Of a DNA stretch of 64,000 bases, positions 15,019 through 24,364 are shown in pieces. Made by a program: the position numbers and the translations under genes. Source of the stretch: Vibrio orientalis CIP 102891 = ATCC 33934 (GTDB taxonomy: Bacteria > Pseudomonadota > Gammaproteobacteria > Enterobacterales > Vibrionaceae); contig NZ_ACZV01000005.1 in assembly GCF_000176235.1 (NCBI RefSeq), forward strand, positions 1,550,001 to 1,614,000, read 5' to 3'. Positions within the stretch are counted from its first letter, which is position 1. Every line of letters begins with the position of its first letter. The notes beneath the pieces were generated by a model. It made no database searches. It was not told the DNA's origin and worked only from the letters and a program-made list of their open reading frames with translations.

Positions 15019-16302
15019 TTAAGATTCTGCACCTGCGGCTTGGTTATCTGAGTTGCTGTAAATCAGCAATGGATCAGACTCACCTTTAATCACTGACTCA
15101 TCGATAACGACTTTACTTACGTCGTCCATTGATGGCAGTTCATACATGGTTTCAAGCAGCACGCCTTCAAGAATTGAACGAAGACCACGAGCACCTGTTT
15201 TACGCTCCATTGCTTTCTTAGCAATTGCACGTAGTGCGTCTTCACGGAACTCTAGCTCCGCATCTTCTAATTCAAATAAAGCCGCGTATTGCTTAGTCAG
15301 TGCGTTTTTCGGCTCACAAAGGATTTGGATTAATGCATCCTCATCTAGCTCTGTCAGCGTTGTCGTTACAGGAAGACGACCAATGAACTCAGGGATTAGG
15401 CCATATTTAACCAAATCTTCTGGCTCAACTTGAGTGAACAGTTCACCCACAGTCTTAGTTTCATCTTTAGAACGAACTTCCGCAGCAAAACCAATGCCAG
15501 TGCCCGTCGCAACACGTTGCTCGATCACTTTATCTAGGCCAGCAAATGCACCGCCACAAATAAATAGAATCTTAGATGTATCTACTTGTAGGAATTCTTG
15601 CTGAGGATGCTTACGGCCACCTTGTGGTGGAACAGAAGCAACCGTACCTTCAATCAGTTTCAATAGCGCTTGCTGAACACCTTCACCTGATACGTCACGC
15701 GTAATCGATGGGTTTTCAGCCTTACGAGAGATCTTGTCGATCTCATCGATGTACACGATACCACGCTCAGCTTTCGCTACGTCGTAATCACACTTCTGCA
15801 GAAGTTTCTGGATGATGTTTTCTACATCTTCACCAACGTAACCCGCTTCAGTTAGCGTTGTTGCGTCAGCCATAGTGAATGGTACATCTAGGAAACGAGC
15901 TAATGTCTCTGCCAGTAGCGTTTTACCACTACCGGTAGGACCGATTAGCAAGATGTTACTTTTACCAAGTTCTACACCTTCGCTCGTCGTATCTCCATTA
16001 CGTAAACGCTTATAGTGGTTATAAACGGCTACTGCTAGCACTTTCTTCGCGTAATCTTGGCCAATCACGTAGTCATCAAGGTGTTCACGAATATCTCTTG
16101 GCACAGGGAGTGCTTCCGATTGTTTCTTCGGTAGAACATCTTTAATTTCTTCACGAATGATGTCGTTACATAGGTCGACACATTCATCACAAATATAGAC
16201 TGACGGACCAGCGATTAGCTTACGAACTTCATGCTGGCTTTTGCCGCAGAAAGAGCAGTAAAGAAGCTTACTACTACTGCTCTCTTTGCTTTTATCTGTC
16301 AT
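15019..16302 (-). CDS. clpX: ClpX, ATPase subunit of the ClpXP protease
   Basis: 427 residues. The N-terminal zinc-binding domain holds four cysteines (CSFCGKS near 16 and CDECVDLC near 38). The AAA+ module carries Walker A GPTGSGKT near 118 and Walker B VYIDEIDKI near 183. The ClpP-docking IGF loop appears as GIGFAAE. ClpX unfolds tagged substrates such as SsrA-tagged proteins and feeds them to ClpP. clpP is 65 bases upstream on the same strand, giving the usual tig-clpP-clpX order. Confidence 0.98.
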   Translation of the reverse strand: MTDKSKESSSSKLLYCSFCGKSQHEVRKLIAGPSVYICDECVDLCNDIIREEIKDVLPKKQSEALPVPRDIREHLDDYVIGQDYAKKVLAVAVYNHYKRLRNGDTTSEGVELGKSNILLIGPTGSGKTLLAETLARFLDVPFTMADATTLTEAGYVGEDVENIIQKLLQKCDYDVAKAERGIVYIDEIDKISRKAENPSITRDVSGEGVQQALLKLIEGTVASVPPQGGRKHPQQEFLQVDTSKILFICGGAFAGLDKVIEQRVATGTGIGFAAEVRSKDETKTVGELFTQVEPEDLVKYGLIPEFIGRLPVTTTLTELDEDALIQILCEPKNALTKQYAALFELEDAELEFREDALRAIAKKAMERKTGARGLRSILEGVLLETMYELPSMDDVSKVVIDESVIKGESDPLLIYSNSDNQAAGAES

Positions 16303-16367
16303 TCGCTAACCTCTTAGCCTTTACTTATATGACTTGAGTGTATATCAATATATGGCAATGTTGCTAG

Positions 16368-16994
16368 TTATTCACCGCGATGAGTGAGAACTGCATCCAC
16401 TAGACCATATTCAACCGCTTGATCGGCTGCCATGAAGTTGTCACGATCAGTATCACGCTCAATCACTTCTAGTGGTTGGCCTGTATGCTCAGCAAGGAGT
16501 TTGTTGAGTTTTTGTTTGATCGTAAGAATCTCTTGAGCATGGATTTGAATATCCGATGCCTGACCTTGGAACCCACCTAGTGGTTGGTGAATCATTACTC
16601 GTGAGTTAGGGAGAACATAGCGCTTGCCTGGTGCACCACCAGCAAGTAAGAATGCACCCATCGAGCATGCTTGACCCATACATACCGTGCTTACGTTTGG
16701 CTTGATAAACTGCATTGTGTCGTAGATAGACATACCTGCAGTTACGCTGCCACCCGGCGAGTTAATGTATAGGAAAATATCTTTATCTGGATTCTCTGAT
16801 TCTAGGAAAAGCAGCTGTGCCACGACAAGGTTTGCCATGTGGTCTTCCACTTGACCAGTCAAGAAAATTACACGCTCTTTCAGCAAACGAGAGTAGATAT
16901 CGTAAGAACGTTCACCACGGGAAGTTTGTTCAACCACCATTGGTACTAGTGCGTCCATAATTGATGGCATTGTATTTTTTTCTTGGTAGCTCAT
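16368..16994 (-). CDS. clpP: ClpP, proteolytic subunit of Clp proteases
   Basis: 208 residues. The serine protease triad is visible: Ser in CMGQACSMGAFLL near residue 112, His in MIHQPLGG near 137, and Asp in ERDTDRDNF near 186. The position before the serine is Cys (GQACS) where E. coli has GQAAS. The first dozen or so residues are the propeptide; mature sequence likely starts near ALVPMVVEQ. It forms the tetradecameric chamber used by ClpX and ClpA. Confidence 0.98.
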   Translation of the reverse strand: MSYQEKNTMPSIMDALVPMVVEQTSRGERSYDIYSRLLKERVIFLTGQVEDHMANLVVAQLLFLESENPDKDIFLYINSPGGSVTAGMSIYDTMQFIKPNVSTVCMGQACSMGAFLLAGGAPGKRYVLPNSRVMIHQPLGGFQGQASDIQIHAQEILTIKQKLNKLLAEHTGQPLEVIERDTDRDNFMAADQAVEYGLVDAVLTHRGE

Positions 16995-17014
16995 ATTCTT
17001 ATGTCCCTAAAATA

Positions 17015-17048
17015 AATGGCCCGTATGATACATATCATACGGACCATT
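17015..17048 (-). terminator. tig terminator / hairpin before clpP
   Basis: Long stem AATGGTCCGTATGATA / TATCATACGGGCCATT with a two-base loop and one G-T mismatch, followed by TATTTTA on the minus strand. It lies just upstream of the clpP start, so partial readthrough from tig into clpPX is likely. Confidence 0.8.
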
Positions 17049-17099
17049 GTTAGCAGAATAGTTAACGATTAGTCAACCTTCTCAGCAATAAATTGCTTA

Positions 17100-18404
17100 T
17101 TAAGCAGCTGGTTGCTGGTTCATTAGCTCGTTGAAGCTAACTTCTTTTTCAGAAACCTGAGCTTTAGAGATGATTGCATCAATAGCTTGCTCTTCTAGAG
17201 CAACATTGCGCATGTTGTTCATCATTTGCTCGTTCTGCTCGTAGTAAGAAACAACTTCTGTTGGATCTTCGTATGCAGTAGCCATCTCTTCGATAAGTGC
17301 TTTCACTTTCTCGTCGTCAGCTTTTAGCTCTTCAGACTTGATTACTTCACCTAGTAGAAGACCTACAACTACGCGACGTTTAGCTTGCTCTTCGAACAGT
17401 TCACGTGGAAGTTGTGCAGCCGCTTCTGGGTTACCACCGAAACGCTGTGCAGCTTGCTGACGTAGAGTACCGATCTCTTGATCGATTAGTGCAGCAGGTA
17501 CGTCGATGTCGTTTTCTTTAACTAGACCGTCGATAGCTTGCTCTTTGATGCGGTTCTTAATAGCTTGCTTAAGTTCACGCTGCATGTTCTTACGAACTTC
17601 TGCTTTAAGAGCGTCAACGCCACCTTCAGCAACACCGAACTTAGAAACGAACTCGTCGTTTAGTTCTGGAAGCTCACGAGCTTCAACTTTGTTTACTTTG
17701 ATTGCGAACTTAGCAGCTTTACCTTTTAGGTTTTCTGCGTGGTAATCTTCTGGGAAAGTCACGTCGATTTCGAATTCCATACCAGCAGTCTTACCTGCGA
17801 TACCGTCTTCAAAACCAGGGATCATGCGACCAGCGCCCATTTCTAGAGGGAAGTTCTCAGCTTTACCGCCTTCAAACTCTTCGCCGTCGATAGAACCAAC
17901 GAAGTCGATAGTTGCACGCTTACCTTCTTCAGCAGCTTCTTCAACTTCAGCCCAAGTTGCTTGCTGTTTACGTAGAGTGTCGATCATCTCTTCAACGTCT
18001 GAGTCTTGAACTTCAGTTGTTGGTTTTTCAACAGTGATACTCTCTAGGCCTTTTAGCTCAACTTCTGGGTAAACTTCGAAAGTTGCGTTGAATACTAGGT
18101 CTTGACCTTCTGTAGACTCAACTGGAGCGAAAGTAGGTGCGCCTGCTGGGTTGATTTTCTCTTTAACGATCGCTTCGATGAAGTGACGTTGCATTACTTC
18201 ACCCATCACGTCTTGACGTACTGCTTTGCCGTACATCTTCGCAACCATTTTTAGAGGCACTTTGCCTTTACGGAAACCATCGAAACGACGGTTTTTTGCG
18301 ATGTTGCGTAGTTCAGCTGTTACAGCATCTTCGATGTTTGCAGCAGGAACAGTAATGTTTAGACGGCGCTCTAGGCCCTCTAGCGTTTCAACAGTAACTT
18401 GCAT
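17100..18404 (-). CDS. tig: Trigger factor, ribosome-bound chaperone
   Basis: 434 residues. The N-terminal ribosome-binding domain has the signature FDGFRKGKVPLKM (about 40-52, the FRxGxxP loop). A FKBP-type prolyl isomerase domain spans about 150-240 (GKRATIDFVGSIDGEEFEGG, MIPGFEDGIAGK). The rest is the helical C-terminal chaperone body. It binds nascent chains at the exit tunnel. It is the first gene of the tig-clpP-clpX group. Confidence 0.98.
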   Translation of the reverse strand: MQVTVETLEGLERRLNITVPAANIEDAVTAELRNIAKNRRFDGFRKGKVPLKMVAKMYGKAVRQDVMGEVMQRHFIEAIVKEKINPAGAPTFAPVESTEGQDLVFNATFEVYPEVELKGLESITVEKPTTEVQDSDVEEMIDTLRKQQATWAEVEEAAEEGKRATIDFVGSIDGEEFEGGKAENFPLEMGAGRMIPGFEDGIAGKTAGMEFEIDVTFPEDYHAENLKGKAAKFAIKVNKVEARELPELNDEFVSKFGVAEGGVDALKAEVRKNMQRELKQAIKNRIKEQAIDGLVKENDIDVPAALIDQEIGTLRQQAAQRFGGNPEAAAQLPRELFEEQAKRRVVVGLLLGEVIKSEELKADDEKVKALIEEMATAYEDPTEVVSYYEQNEQMMNNMRNVALEEQAIDAIISKAQVSEKEVSFNELMNQQPAA

Positions 18405-18910
18405 TATTCATTAACCTCAAAACTGGCTCAGATAACTGAGCGTATGTGCTCTACTCTGTAACAGAAATAGAACCCATCCTTGTTTGTACTCTAAGAGTAC
18501 TCTTCTATAAATCGAGTATCGACAACTGACGAATCAATCATCGGACTAATTAGCGATATCCTTACGAATTTGATTCGATAAAAAGGTATCTCCGATTAGC
18601 CTCAGGATAAAAATTCAGACGCAGCATTCTACCGACCAGATCAATCGCTGTCGAGTCCAGCCCCACGATCGCTACGGGATTCACCTAAAAACTCACTTAA
18701 CTGCAAAAAAAAGCGCCAATAAAGCATGCTTTGTTTCCAGAAATGGGGACATTAATGGCTTTTTCAAGAGAAACTAATATTTTTTTTCGATTAAAGATCA
18801 AAACTCGATCTACGTCCGGTTTTATACCTCACTTTGTTAAGAGCAATAAACACATTCATAACAAAAACCTTTACGCTATATATGGATGAGTAAGTGATAC
18901 AGGGTTGTAA
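18405..18910. other. Intergenic region between divergent tig and dctB
   Basis: About 500 bases with no convincing gene. It must hold the promoters of tig (leftward) and dctB (rightward). A 12-base palindrome AAAGCATGCTTT lies near 18722. No riboswitch, tRNA or terminator was recognised. Confidence 0.5.
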
Positions 18911-20692
18911 ATGTTGACGTTCCAAAGAAGTAAGTTCTACCTCTGCATCCTCTATATTATCGTTATCACACTTGGTGCTAGCTGGGTTTGGAATACCAGC
19001 GAAGAAGATCAATTTGACACTCATAAAGAGCAGCTAGAACGCTTCGCTGAATTTATCTCGAGCAAACTCGACAAATACGCTCACCTGCCGCAGTTGATTG
19101 CCAAAGACACCGAGATCATTTCAGCGCTACAAAACCCTACCAATTCCGCCCAAATTGAGCTCACTAACCGCTATCTGGAACAGGTCAATAACACCATCCA
19201 GTCAACCGACGCTTATTTACTTGATGAGTTTGGGAACACCATCGCATCGAGTAACTGGAATTTGCAGCGCTCATTTGTCGGCCGAAACTATGCTTGGCGA
19301 CCTTACTTTTCCAATGCCATTCAAGGGCAGCCTAGCCAGTATTTTGCCCTAGGTTCAAGCTCTAAGCAGCGCGGGTACTATTTTTCTTATCCTGTCACTT
19401 ACGCGGCCGAAATTATTGGCGTGATCGTGATTAAGATGGACCTGACCGCTATCGAGTCAAATTGGCAAAACAAAACCAACATCTTAGTAGCGACTGATAA
19501 CTACAACGTTATTTTCATGTCGAGCAACGAAGAGTGGCTGTTTAAAAGCTTAACGACCCTATCGGAAGCTCAGCGCCAAACCATCTTAAATAGCCGTCAG
19601 TATCTCGATTCACCGATACGTTCGTTTGGCTTTGCCGGTGACTTGTCGATACCTCGTTCGGAGCTCACTAATCCACTTTCAACTGGATTCGAAAATTCCT
19701 ATCTGGTCTCTTCGCGGCCACTAGAGAAGCACGATTTAACCCTAAGGGTGCTAACGCCTAAAGCGACATTACTCTGGTCAACGCTTAGCTTCTCTTTGGT
19801 CACAACACTGCTGTTTGTGATTGCTTATTTGTCGCTGCAGCTCACATATCAACGTAACCTCAAGAAAAGGCAATTTGAACAACTTCAATCTGAAGCCAAG
19901 CAAAAGCTCGAGTTTTTGGTCATGGAGCGAACGTCAGAGCTTCAAGCGGAAGTTGCTGAGCGAACCAAAACAGAGCACGCGTTACGACAAACCCAAGATG
20001 AATTGATTCAAGCAGCTAAACTGGCCGTATTAGGTCAAATGTCGGCCAGTATCAGTCATGAACTCAACAACCCGTTGGCCGCCATTCGCAGTTTCGCTGA
20101 CAATGGACGGCGTTTTTTGGAAAAATCCAAATATGATCGCGTAGACGATAACCTGACACGGATTTCAGCACTGACCGATCGCATGGCAAAAATAAGTAGC
20201 CAGCTGCGTTCGTTTGCCAAAAAGAGCGACAGTGATGAAATTACCAGAGCCGATGCTGCCCCAATTATCTTCGCAGCGAAAGAGCTGCTCGCACCGCAAT
20301 TTAAAGCTAATCAGGTCACGTTGAATCTTGATATTGAGCCAAACTTGCCAAGTATCGAGATCAACCCGATCCAACTTGAGCAGGTGCTCATCAACCTACT
20401 AACCAATGCCATACAAGCGATTGAGGACCAACAGTCGAAACAGATCGATCTGTCTGTTCAGTATGGTAACGGCAAAGTCGAAGTATTGGTCGATGACAAT
20501 GGGCCAGGTATCCCATTCGATAGCCAAGCTCAACTGTTCGAACCTTTTTACACCACCAAGAAAAACGGTTTAGGTTTAGGTCTCTCTATCTCCCACCAGA
20601 TTACCCAAGCAATGGGAGGCGAGTTAAGTGTAACCACATCGCCACTTGGTGGAGCGAGGTTCATACTCGCGATACCAACGACAACACAATAA
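18911..20692 (+). CDS. dctB: DctB, C4-dicarboxylate sensor histidine kinase
   Basis: 593 residues. Two transmembrane helices (about 10-27 and 286-310) flank a periplasmic double-Cache sensor with GRNYAWRPYFSNAIQGQ and RGYYFSYPV, typical of DctB. A coiled coil follows, then the HisKA box SASISHELNNPLAAIRSF (phospho-His near 383). The ATPase box has NLLTNAIQAI, VDDNGPGIP and GLGLGLSISHQ. It senses succinate, fumarate and malate, and phosphorylates DctD. The next gene is DctD, 16 bases away. Confidence 0.94.
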   Translation: MLTFQRSKFYLCILYIIVITLGASWVWNTSEEDQFDTHKEQLERFAEFISSKLDKYAHLPQLIAKDTEIISALQNPTNSAQIELTNRYLEQVNNTIQSTDAYLLDEFGNTIASSNWNLQRSFVGRNYAWRPYFSNAIQGQPSQYFALGSSSKQRGYYFSYPVTYAAEIIGVIVIKMDLTAIESNWQNKTNILVATDNYNVIFMSSNEEWLFKSLTTLSEAQRQTILNSRQYLDSPIRSFGFAGDLSIPRSELTNPLSTGFENSYLVSSRPLEKHDLTLRVLTPKATLLWSTLSFSLVTTLLFVIAYLSLQLTYQRNLKKRQFEQLQSEAKQKLEFLVMERTSELQAEVAERTKTEHALRQTQDELIQAAKLAVLGQMSASISHELNNPLAAIRSFADNGRRFLEKSKYDRVDDNLTRISALTDRMAKISSQLRSFAKKSDSDEITRADAAPIIFAAKELLAPQFKANQVTLNLDIEPNLPSIEINPIQLEQVLINLLTNAIQAIEDQQSKQIDLSVQYGNGKVEVLVDDNGPGIPFDSQAQLFEPFYTTKKNGLGLGLSISHQITQAMGGELSVTTSPLGGARFILAIPTTTQ

Positions 20693-20708
20693 CGATCAAG
20701 GAAAGTCG

Positions 20709-22052
20709 ATGTACGATGTCATATTCATTGATGATGAGAGCGATATTCGCCTCGCCATTGAACAAAGCTTCGAGCTAGAGGAAATACCAGCGCGATTTTT
20801 TGCCAGTGCCGAAGAAGCGCTACTGGCGATAAAAACTGATGGCCTACCAAAAGTCGTGATTACCGATATTTGTTTGCCCGGTTTATCTGGTGAAAACATC
20901 CTTTCCAGTATCCAGCATCAGGACGCGGAAATTCCGGTTATTTTGATTACCGGTCACGGCGATATTTCGATGGCTGTCAACGCACTGAGAAATGGCGCCT
21001 ACGACTTTATCGAAAAGCCCTTCCCTATCGATCGACTGATTGATACCACGCGCCGTGCTCTGGACAAGCGCGTATTAACACTCGAAAACCAAGAGCTCAA
21101 ACGTAGCCTGAAAGCGAGTCAGGCGCTTGGGCCACGCATTATTGGTGAGACGCCATCAATTCAGGCGCTTCGAGACACCATTATCCATATTGCCGATACC
21201 AATGCTGATATTTTACTGTTTGGCGAAACTGGCACAGGTAAAGAGCTGTTTGCGCGCTCGATTCATGAACAAAGCTCTCGTCGAGATAATAACTTTGTTG
21301 CGATTAACTGTGGCGCAGTCCCAGAGAACTTGATTGAAAGTGAGCTTTATGGCCATGAAAAAGGGGCTTTCACTGGCGCTGATAGCATCCGAATCGGCAA
21401 GCTTGAACATGCCCAAGGCGGCACCCTGTTTTTAGATGAAATCGAATCCATGCCGATGCAAGCACAGATTCGCTTATTGCGCGTACTGCAAGAACGCATG
21501 ATAGAACGTGTCGGCTCTAACTCCCTGATCCCAATTGACATCCGCGTCATTGCCGCCACTAAAGTCGATTTAAAACAGGCAGCAGCAGAAGGCAGTTTTC
21601 GCGAAGACCTCTATTATCGACTCAACATCGTTACCTTAGAGTTACCTCCCCTTAGGCAGCGTAAAGAAGATATTGCGACGCTGTTCCATCACTTCTTACT
21701 GGTCGCCGCCTCTCGCTATGGTAAATCTGCCCCAGCTATTGAGGCTCAGCAAATTCATCAGCTCATGGCCCATGACTGGCCGGGTAATGTTCGAGAGTTA
21801 CGTAATGCCGCAGAGCGCTTCGTCTTGCTTGGCCATCTTTCTCAGTTCGGTGAGAGTGATAACGTCAGTAGCAAAGAAACTAGCCTTGCCCAACAAGTCG
21901 CTGAGTTTGAGAAAAGCATTATTGAGCAAGCCCTTAACCAATGCGACGGCAGCATCAAAGCTACGATGGAACATCTGCAACTGGCACGTAAAACCTTATA
22001 TGACAAGATGCAGAAATATGGCCTAGATAAAAACAACTACAAAGGTGAATAA
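20709..22052 (+). CDS. dctD: DctD, sigma-54-dependent response regulator
   Basis: 447 residues from the ATG at 20709, which has AAGGAAAG at good spacing; the longer frame overlaps dctB and is not needed. The receiver domain has IDDES, the phospho-Asp in VVITDICLPG near residue 54, and EKPFP. The AAA+ domain has Walker A GETGTGKE, the sigma-54 contact loop GAFTGAD and the GNVREL motif. A Fis-type HTH is at the C-terminus (ATMEHLQLARKTLYDKMQKYG). Phosphorylated DctD should activate the sigma-54 promoter found upstream of dctP. Confidence 0.94.
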   Translation: MYDVIFIDDESDIRLAIEQSFELEEIPARFFASAEEALLAIKTDGLPKVVITDICLPGLSGENILSSIQHQDAEIPVILITGHGDISMAVNALRNGAYDFIEKPFPIDRLIDTTRRALDKRVLTLENQELKRSLKASQALGPRIIGETPSIQALRDTIIHIADTNADILLFGETGTGKELFARSIHEQSSRRDNNFVAINCGAVPENLIESELYGHEKGAFTGADSIRIGKLEHAQGGTLFLDEIESMPMQAQIRLLRVLQERMIERVGSNSLIPIDIRVIAATKVDLKQAAAEGSFREDLYYRLNIVTLELPPLRQRKEDIATLFHHFLLVAASRYGKSAPAIEAQQIHQLMAHDWPGNVRELRNAAERFVLLGHLSQFGESDNVSSKETSLAQQVAEFEKSIIEQALNQCDGSIKATMEHLQLARKTLYDKMQKYGLDKNNYKGE

Positions 22053-22165
22053 CCTATTCACTTTTTATTCATGTTGGGCGCTCTATATTGGTGTCATCAA
22101 AAGGAACTGATGATTCAGAGTTAAGTTAATAACTCTTACTGTTCAAATAGTATGTCCCTAAAACA

Positions 22166-22197
22166 AAAGCCCCGGATAGCTGTCTATCCGGGGCTTT
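22166..22197. terminator. Bidirectional terminator between dctD and dctM
   Basis: Perfect 14-base stem AAAGCCCCGGATAG / CTATCCGGGGCTTT with loop CTGT and a T run on the plus strand. It separates the convergent dctBD and dctPQM units. Confidence 0.93.
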
Positions 22198-22215
22198 TTT
22201 TGTCTAAGGTTTACG

Positions 22216-23577
22216 TTACTTGGTAATTATCTCAGGTCCCATCAGCGTCGTTGGTAGCCACGTTGATACCCAAGGTACGTACGTGACGATGATGAGGAAG
22301 AGGAACATGACCCCAACCCAAGGTAGGGCTGCTTTGACCACCTGCATCATCGACATCTTCGCGACCCCGGCGGTAACAAACAAGTTGAGCCCGACAGGCG
22401 GCGTGATCATCCCTATCTCCATGTTCACCACCATCATGATGCCAAGGTGAATTGGATCGATACCGAGCGCAATCGCAATTGGGAACACTAACGGCGCTAC
22501 GATGATCAGTAAGCCTGATGGCTCCATAAACTGACCACCAATTAGAAGCAGTACGTTCACCACGATCAGGAAGGTAATTGGACCTAAACCTGCTGACAGC
22601 ATCGACTCAGTAATCATCTGAGGAATACGTTCTTCAGTTAGCACGTGTTTTAAGATCAGTGCGTTGGCGATGATGAACAGCAGCATAATCGTCAGCTTAC
22701 CCGCTTCATACAGGGTATGCTTAGTATCTTTATGGACAAAGGCTTGAAGTACTTTCGCTAACACGGGTTTACGGTTTTCTTTATCCGCAAACGGGCCCAT
22801 ATCTTTATAGATAAAGTTGGCAATCAGGAATGAGTAAACCGCTGCGACGGCCGCCGCTTCAGTCGGCGTAAAGATACCACCGTAGATACCGCCTAAGATA
22901 ATGACCACCAACAACAGACCCCAACTGGCATCTTTCGCTGAATCGAACATCTCTTTCCAGCCCACAAACGGCTGCTTCGGCAGGTTTTTAATGCGTGCCG
23001 CAATGTAAATTGCAATCATCAGCATCACACCAGCAAGAAGCCCAGGAATGACGCCACCTAAGAACATACGGCCGACCGACACATCGGTCGCCGCAGCGTA
23101 TACCACCATAACAATCGACGGCGGGATCAAAATGCCAAGCGTACCCGCGTTACATATCACGCCCGCAGCAAAATCTTTTGAGTAGCCATTTTTGATCATG
23201 CCAGCGATAACGATACTACCGATTGCGACTACCGTTGCAGGAGATGAACCCGACAGCGCTGCGAACATCATACACGCCACAACCGAAGCCATCGCCAGGC
23301 CACCTCGGAACCAGCCAACCATGGCAATCGCAAAGCGGATGATTCGCTTCGCTACCCCACCGGTCGACATAAAGCTCGACGCTAAGATAAAGAACGGAAT
23401 CGCTAGCAAGGTGTAGTGCCCAGCAAAGGCGTTAAATAGCGTTTGTGCCACTGATGCTAATGAGGCATCCGAATGAAGCATTAAGAAAATAATACTCGAT
23501 AGACCAAGTGATATGGCGATCGGGACACCGATCAACATAAAGCCAATCACCATGACAAATAAAAATAGGATTTCCAT
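22216..23577 (-). CDS. dctM: DctM, large permease subunit of a C4-dicarboxylate TRAP transporter
   Basis: 453 residues with about 12 hydrophobic segments from the N-terminus (EILFLFVMVIGFMLIGVPIAIS) to the C-terminus. Family marks are ALSGSSPATVVAIGS near 109, ICNAGTLGILIPPSI near 141, and GMITPPVGLNLFV near 394. It forms the sodium-coupled channel that takes substrate from DctP. It begins three bases after dctQ, as the last gene of dctPQM. Confidence 0.95.
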   Translation of the reverse strand: MEILFLFVMVIGFMLIGVPIAISLGLSSIIFLMLHSDASLASVAQTLFNAFAGHYTLLAIPFFILASSFMSTGGVAKRIIRFAIAMVGWFRGGLAMASVVACMMFAALSGSSPATVVAIGSIVIAGMIKNGYSKDFAAGVICNAGTLGILIPPSIVMVVYAAATDVSVGRMFLGGVIPGLLAGVMLMIAIYIAARIKNLPKQPFVGWKEMFDSAKDASWGLLLVVIILGGIYGGIFTPTEAAAVAAVYSFLIANFIYKDMGPFADKENRKPVLAKVLQAFVHKDTKHTLYEAGKLTIMLLFIIANALILKHVLTEERIPQMITESMLSAGLGPITFLIVVNVLLLIGGQFMEPSGLLIIVAPLVFPIAIALGIDPIHLGIMMVVNMEIGMITPPVGLNLFVTAGVAKMSMMQVVKAALPWVGVMFLFLIIVTYVPWVSTWLPTTLMGPEIITK

Positions 23578-23580
23578 GGT

Positions 23581-24267
23581 TTAGCGCTCCTTGCTCTTAT
23601 CTTTGCTGTCTACATTGCCGATGTTTTTCGGCTCCATAGCCTCACCTGCATCTTTTAACTCTTCTTTTAGCGCCTCTAGTTCTTCTTCTGCTTCATGGCC
23701 GGCAATTAAGCGGTCCAACTTACCAGTAAGAATTTGCCATGTTGCTTGGGCAAAGCGGAAAGTAAGCAGTGCCATACCAATCGGTAGAGCCATGTAGGGA
23801 ATAAAACGCGGCATCTTCTCGTAGCGCTCACCTTCATTTAACCAATCTGCTAAAAACTGCAGCATTTCAGGCATTGGAATATCGTCGGTTTCATACCAAG
23901 CGCGCTCGGTGGCAAACGGATACCAGTAGTTCCAAGAACCAATCAACAGCAAAATTGAGAATGCTAAACAGCAAGCTGCAGCAATGACTGCATACACCTT
24001 ACGTAGTTGTTCCGGGGCAAGGTTGATAACAACATCAACACCGATGTGAAAATGTTTTTTCACACCATAAGAGGCACCGACAAGCACCATCCAAGCAAAC
24101 ATAAATACGGTGAGCTCTAACGCCCATAAGATGTTGTCGTTAAAGACATAACGAAATATTACGTTGGCAAAAGTGAGCAAGGTCATTGCTCCCAAAAAGA
24201 ACGCGATGAGAGTTTCCTCCACTGCGTCTGTCACCTTCCCAATTCTGGCAAAAATTGACTGTTCCAT
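23581..24267 (-). CDS. dctQ: DctQ, small permease subunit of a C4-dicarboxylate TRAP transporter
   Basis: 228 residues with four membrane segments and the DctQ pattern TFANVIFRYVFNDNILWALELTVFMFAWMV split between helices 1 and 2, then KKHFHIGVDVV. A long charged cytoplasmic tail (about 185-228, rich in E and K) is notable. It lies downstream of a hairpin that separates it from dctP. Confidence 0.93.
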   Translation of the reverse strand: MEQSIFARIGKVTDAVEETLIAFFLGAMTLLTFANVIFRYVFNDNILWALELTVFMFAWMVLVGASYGVKKHFHIGVDVVINLAPEQLRKVYAVIAAACCLAFSILLLIGSWNYWYPFATERAWYETDDIPMPEMLQFLADWLNEGERYEKMPRFIPYMALPIGMALLTFRFAQATWQILTGKLDRLIAGHEAEEELEALKEELKDAGEAMEPKNIGNVDSKDKSKER

Positions 24268-24299
24268 AAGCTACTTCACTTTAATCGCGGGTAAAGAAA

Positions 24300-24343
24300 G
24301 GCCCTCTTCCCGATATACCCTGAAGCAGGGTATTAAGAGGGCC
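24300..24343 (-). terminator. Intercistronic hairpin between dctP and dctQ
   Basis: Two nested stems on the minus strand: outer GGCCCTCTT / AAGAGGGCC and inner ATACCCTG / CAGGGTAT, followed by TTTCTTT. It is placed to stop part of the transcription after dctP, so that binding protein exceeds permease. This is inference from position and structure. Confidence 0.75.
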
Positions 24344-24364
24344 AATAGTTGGGGATTATTGTTA

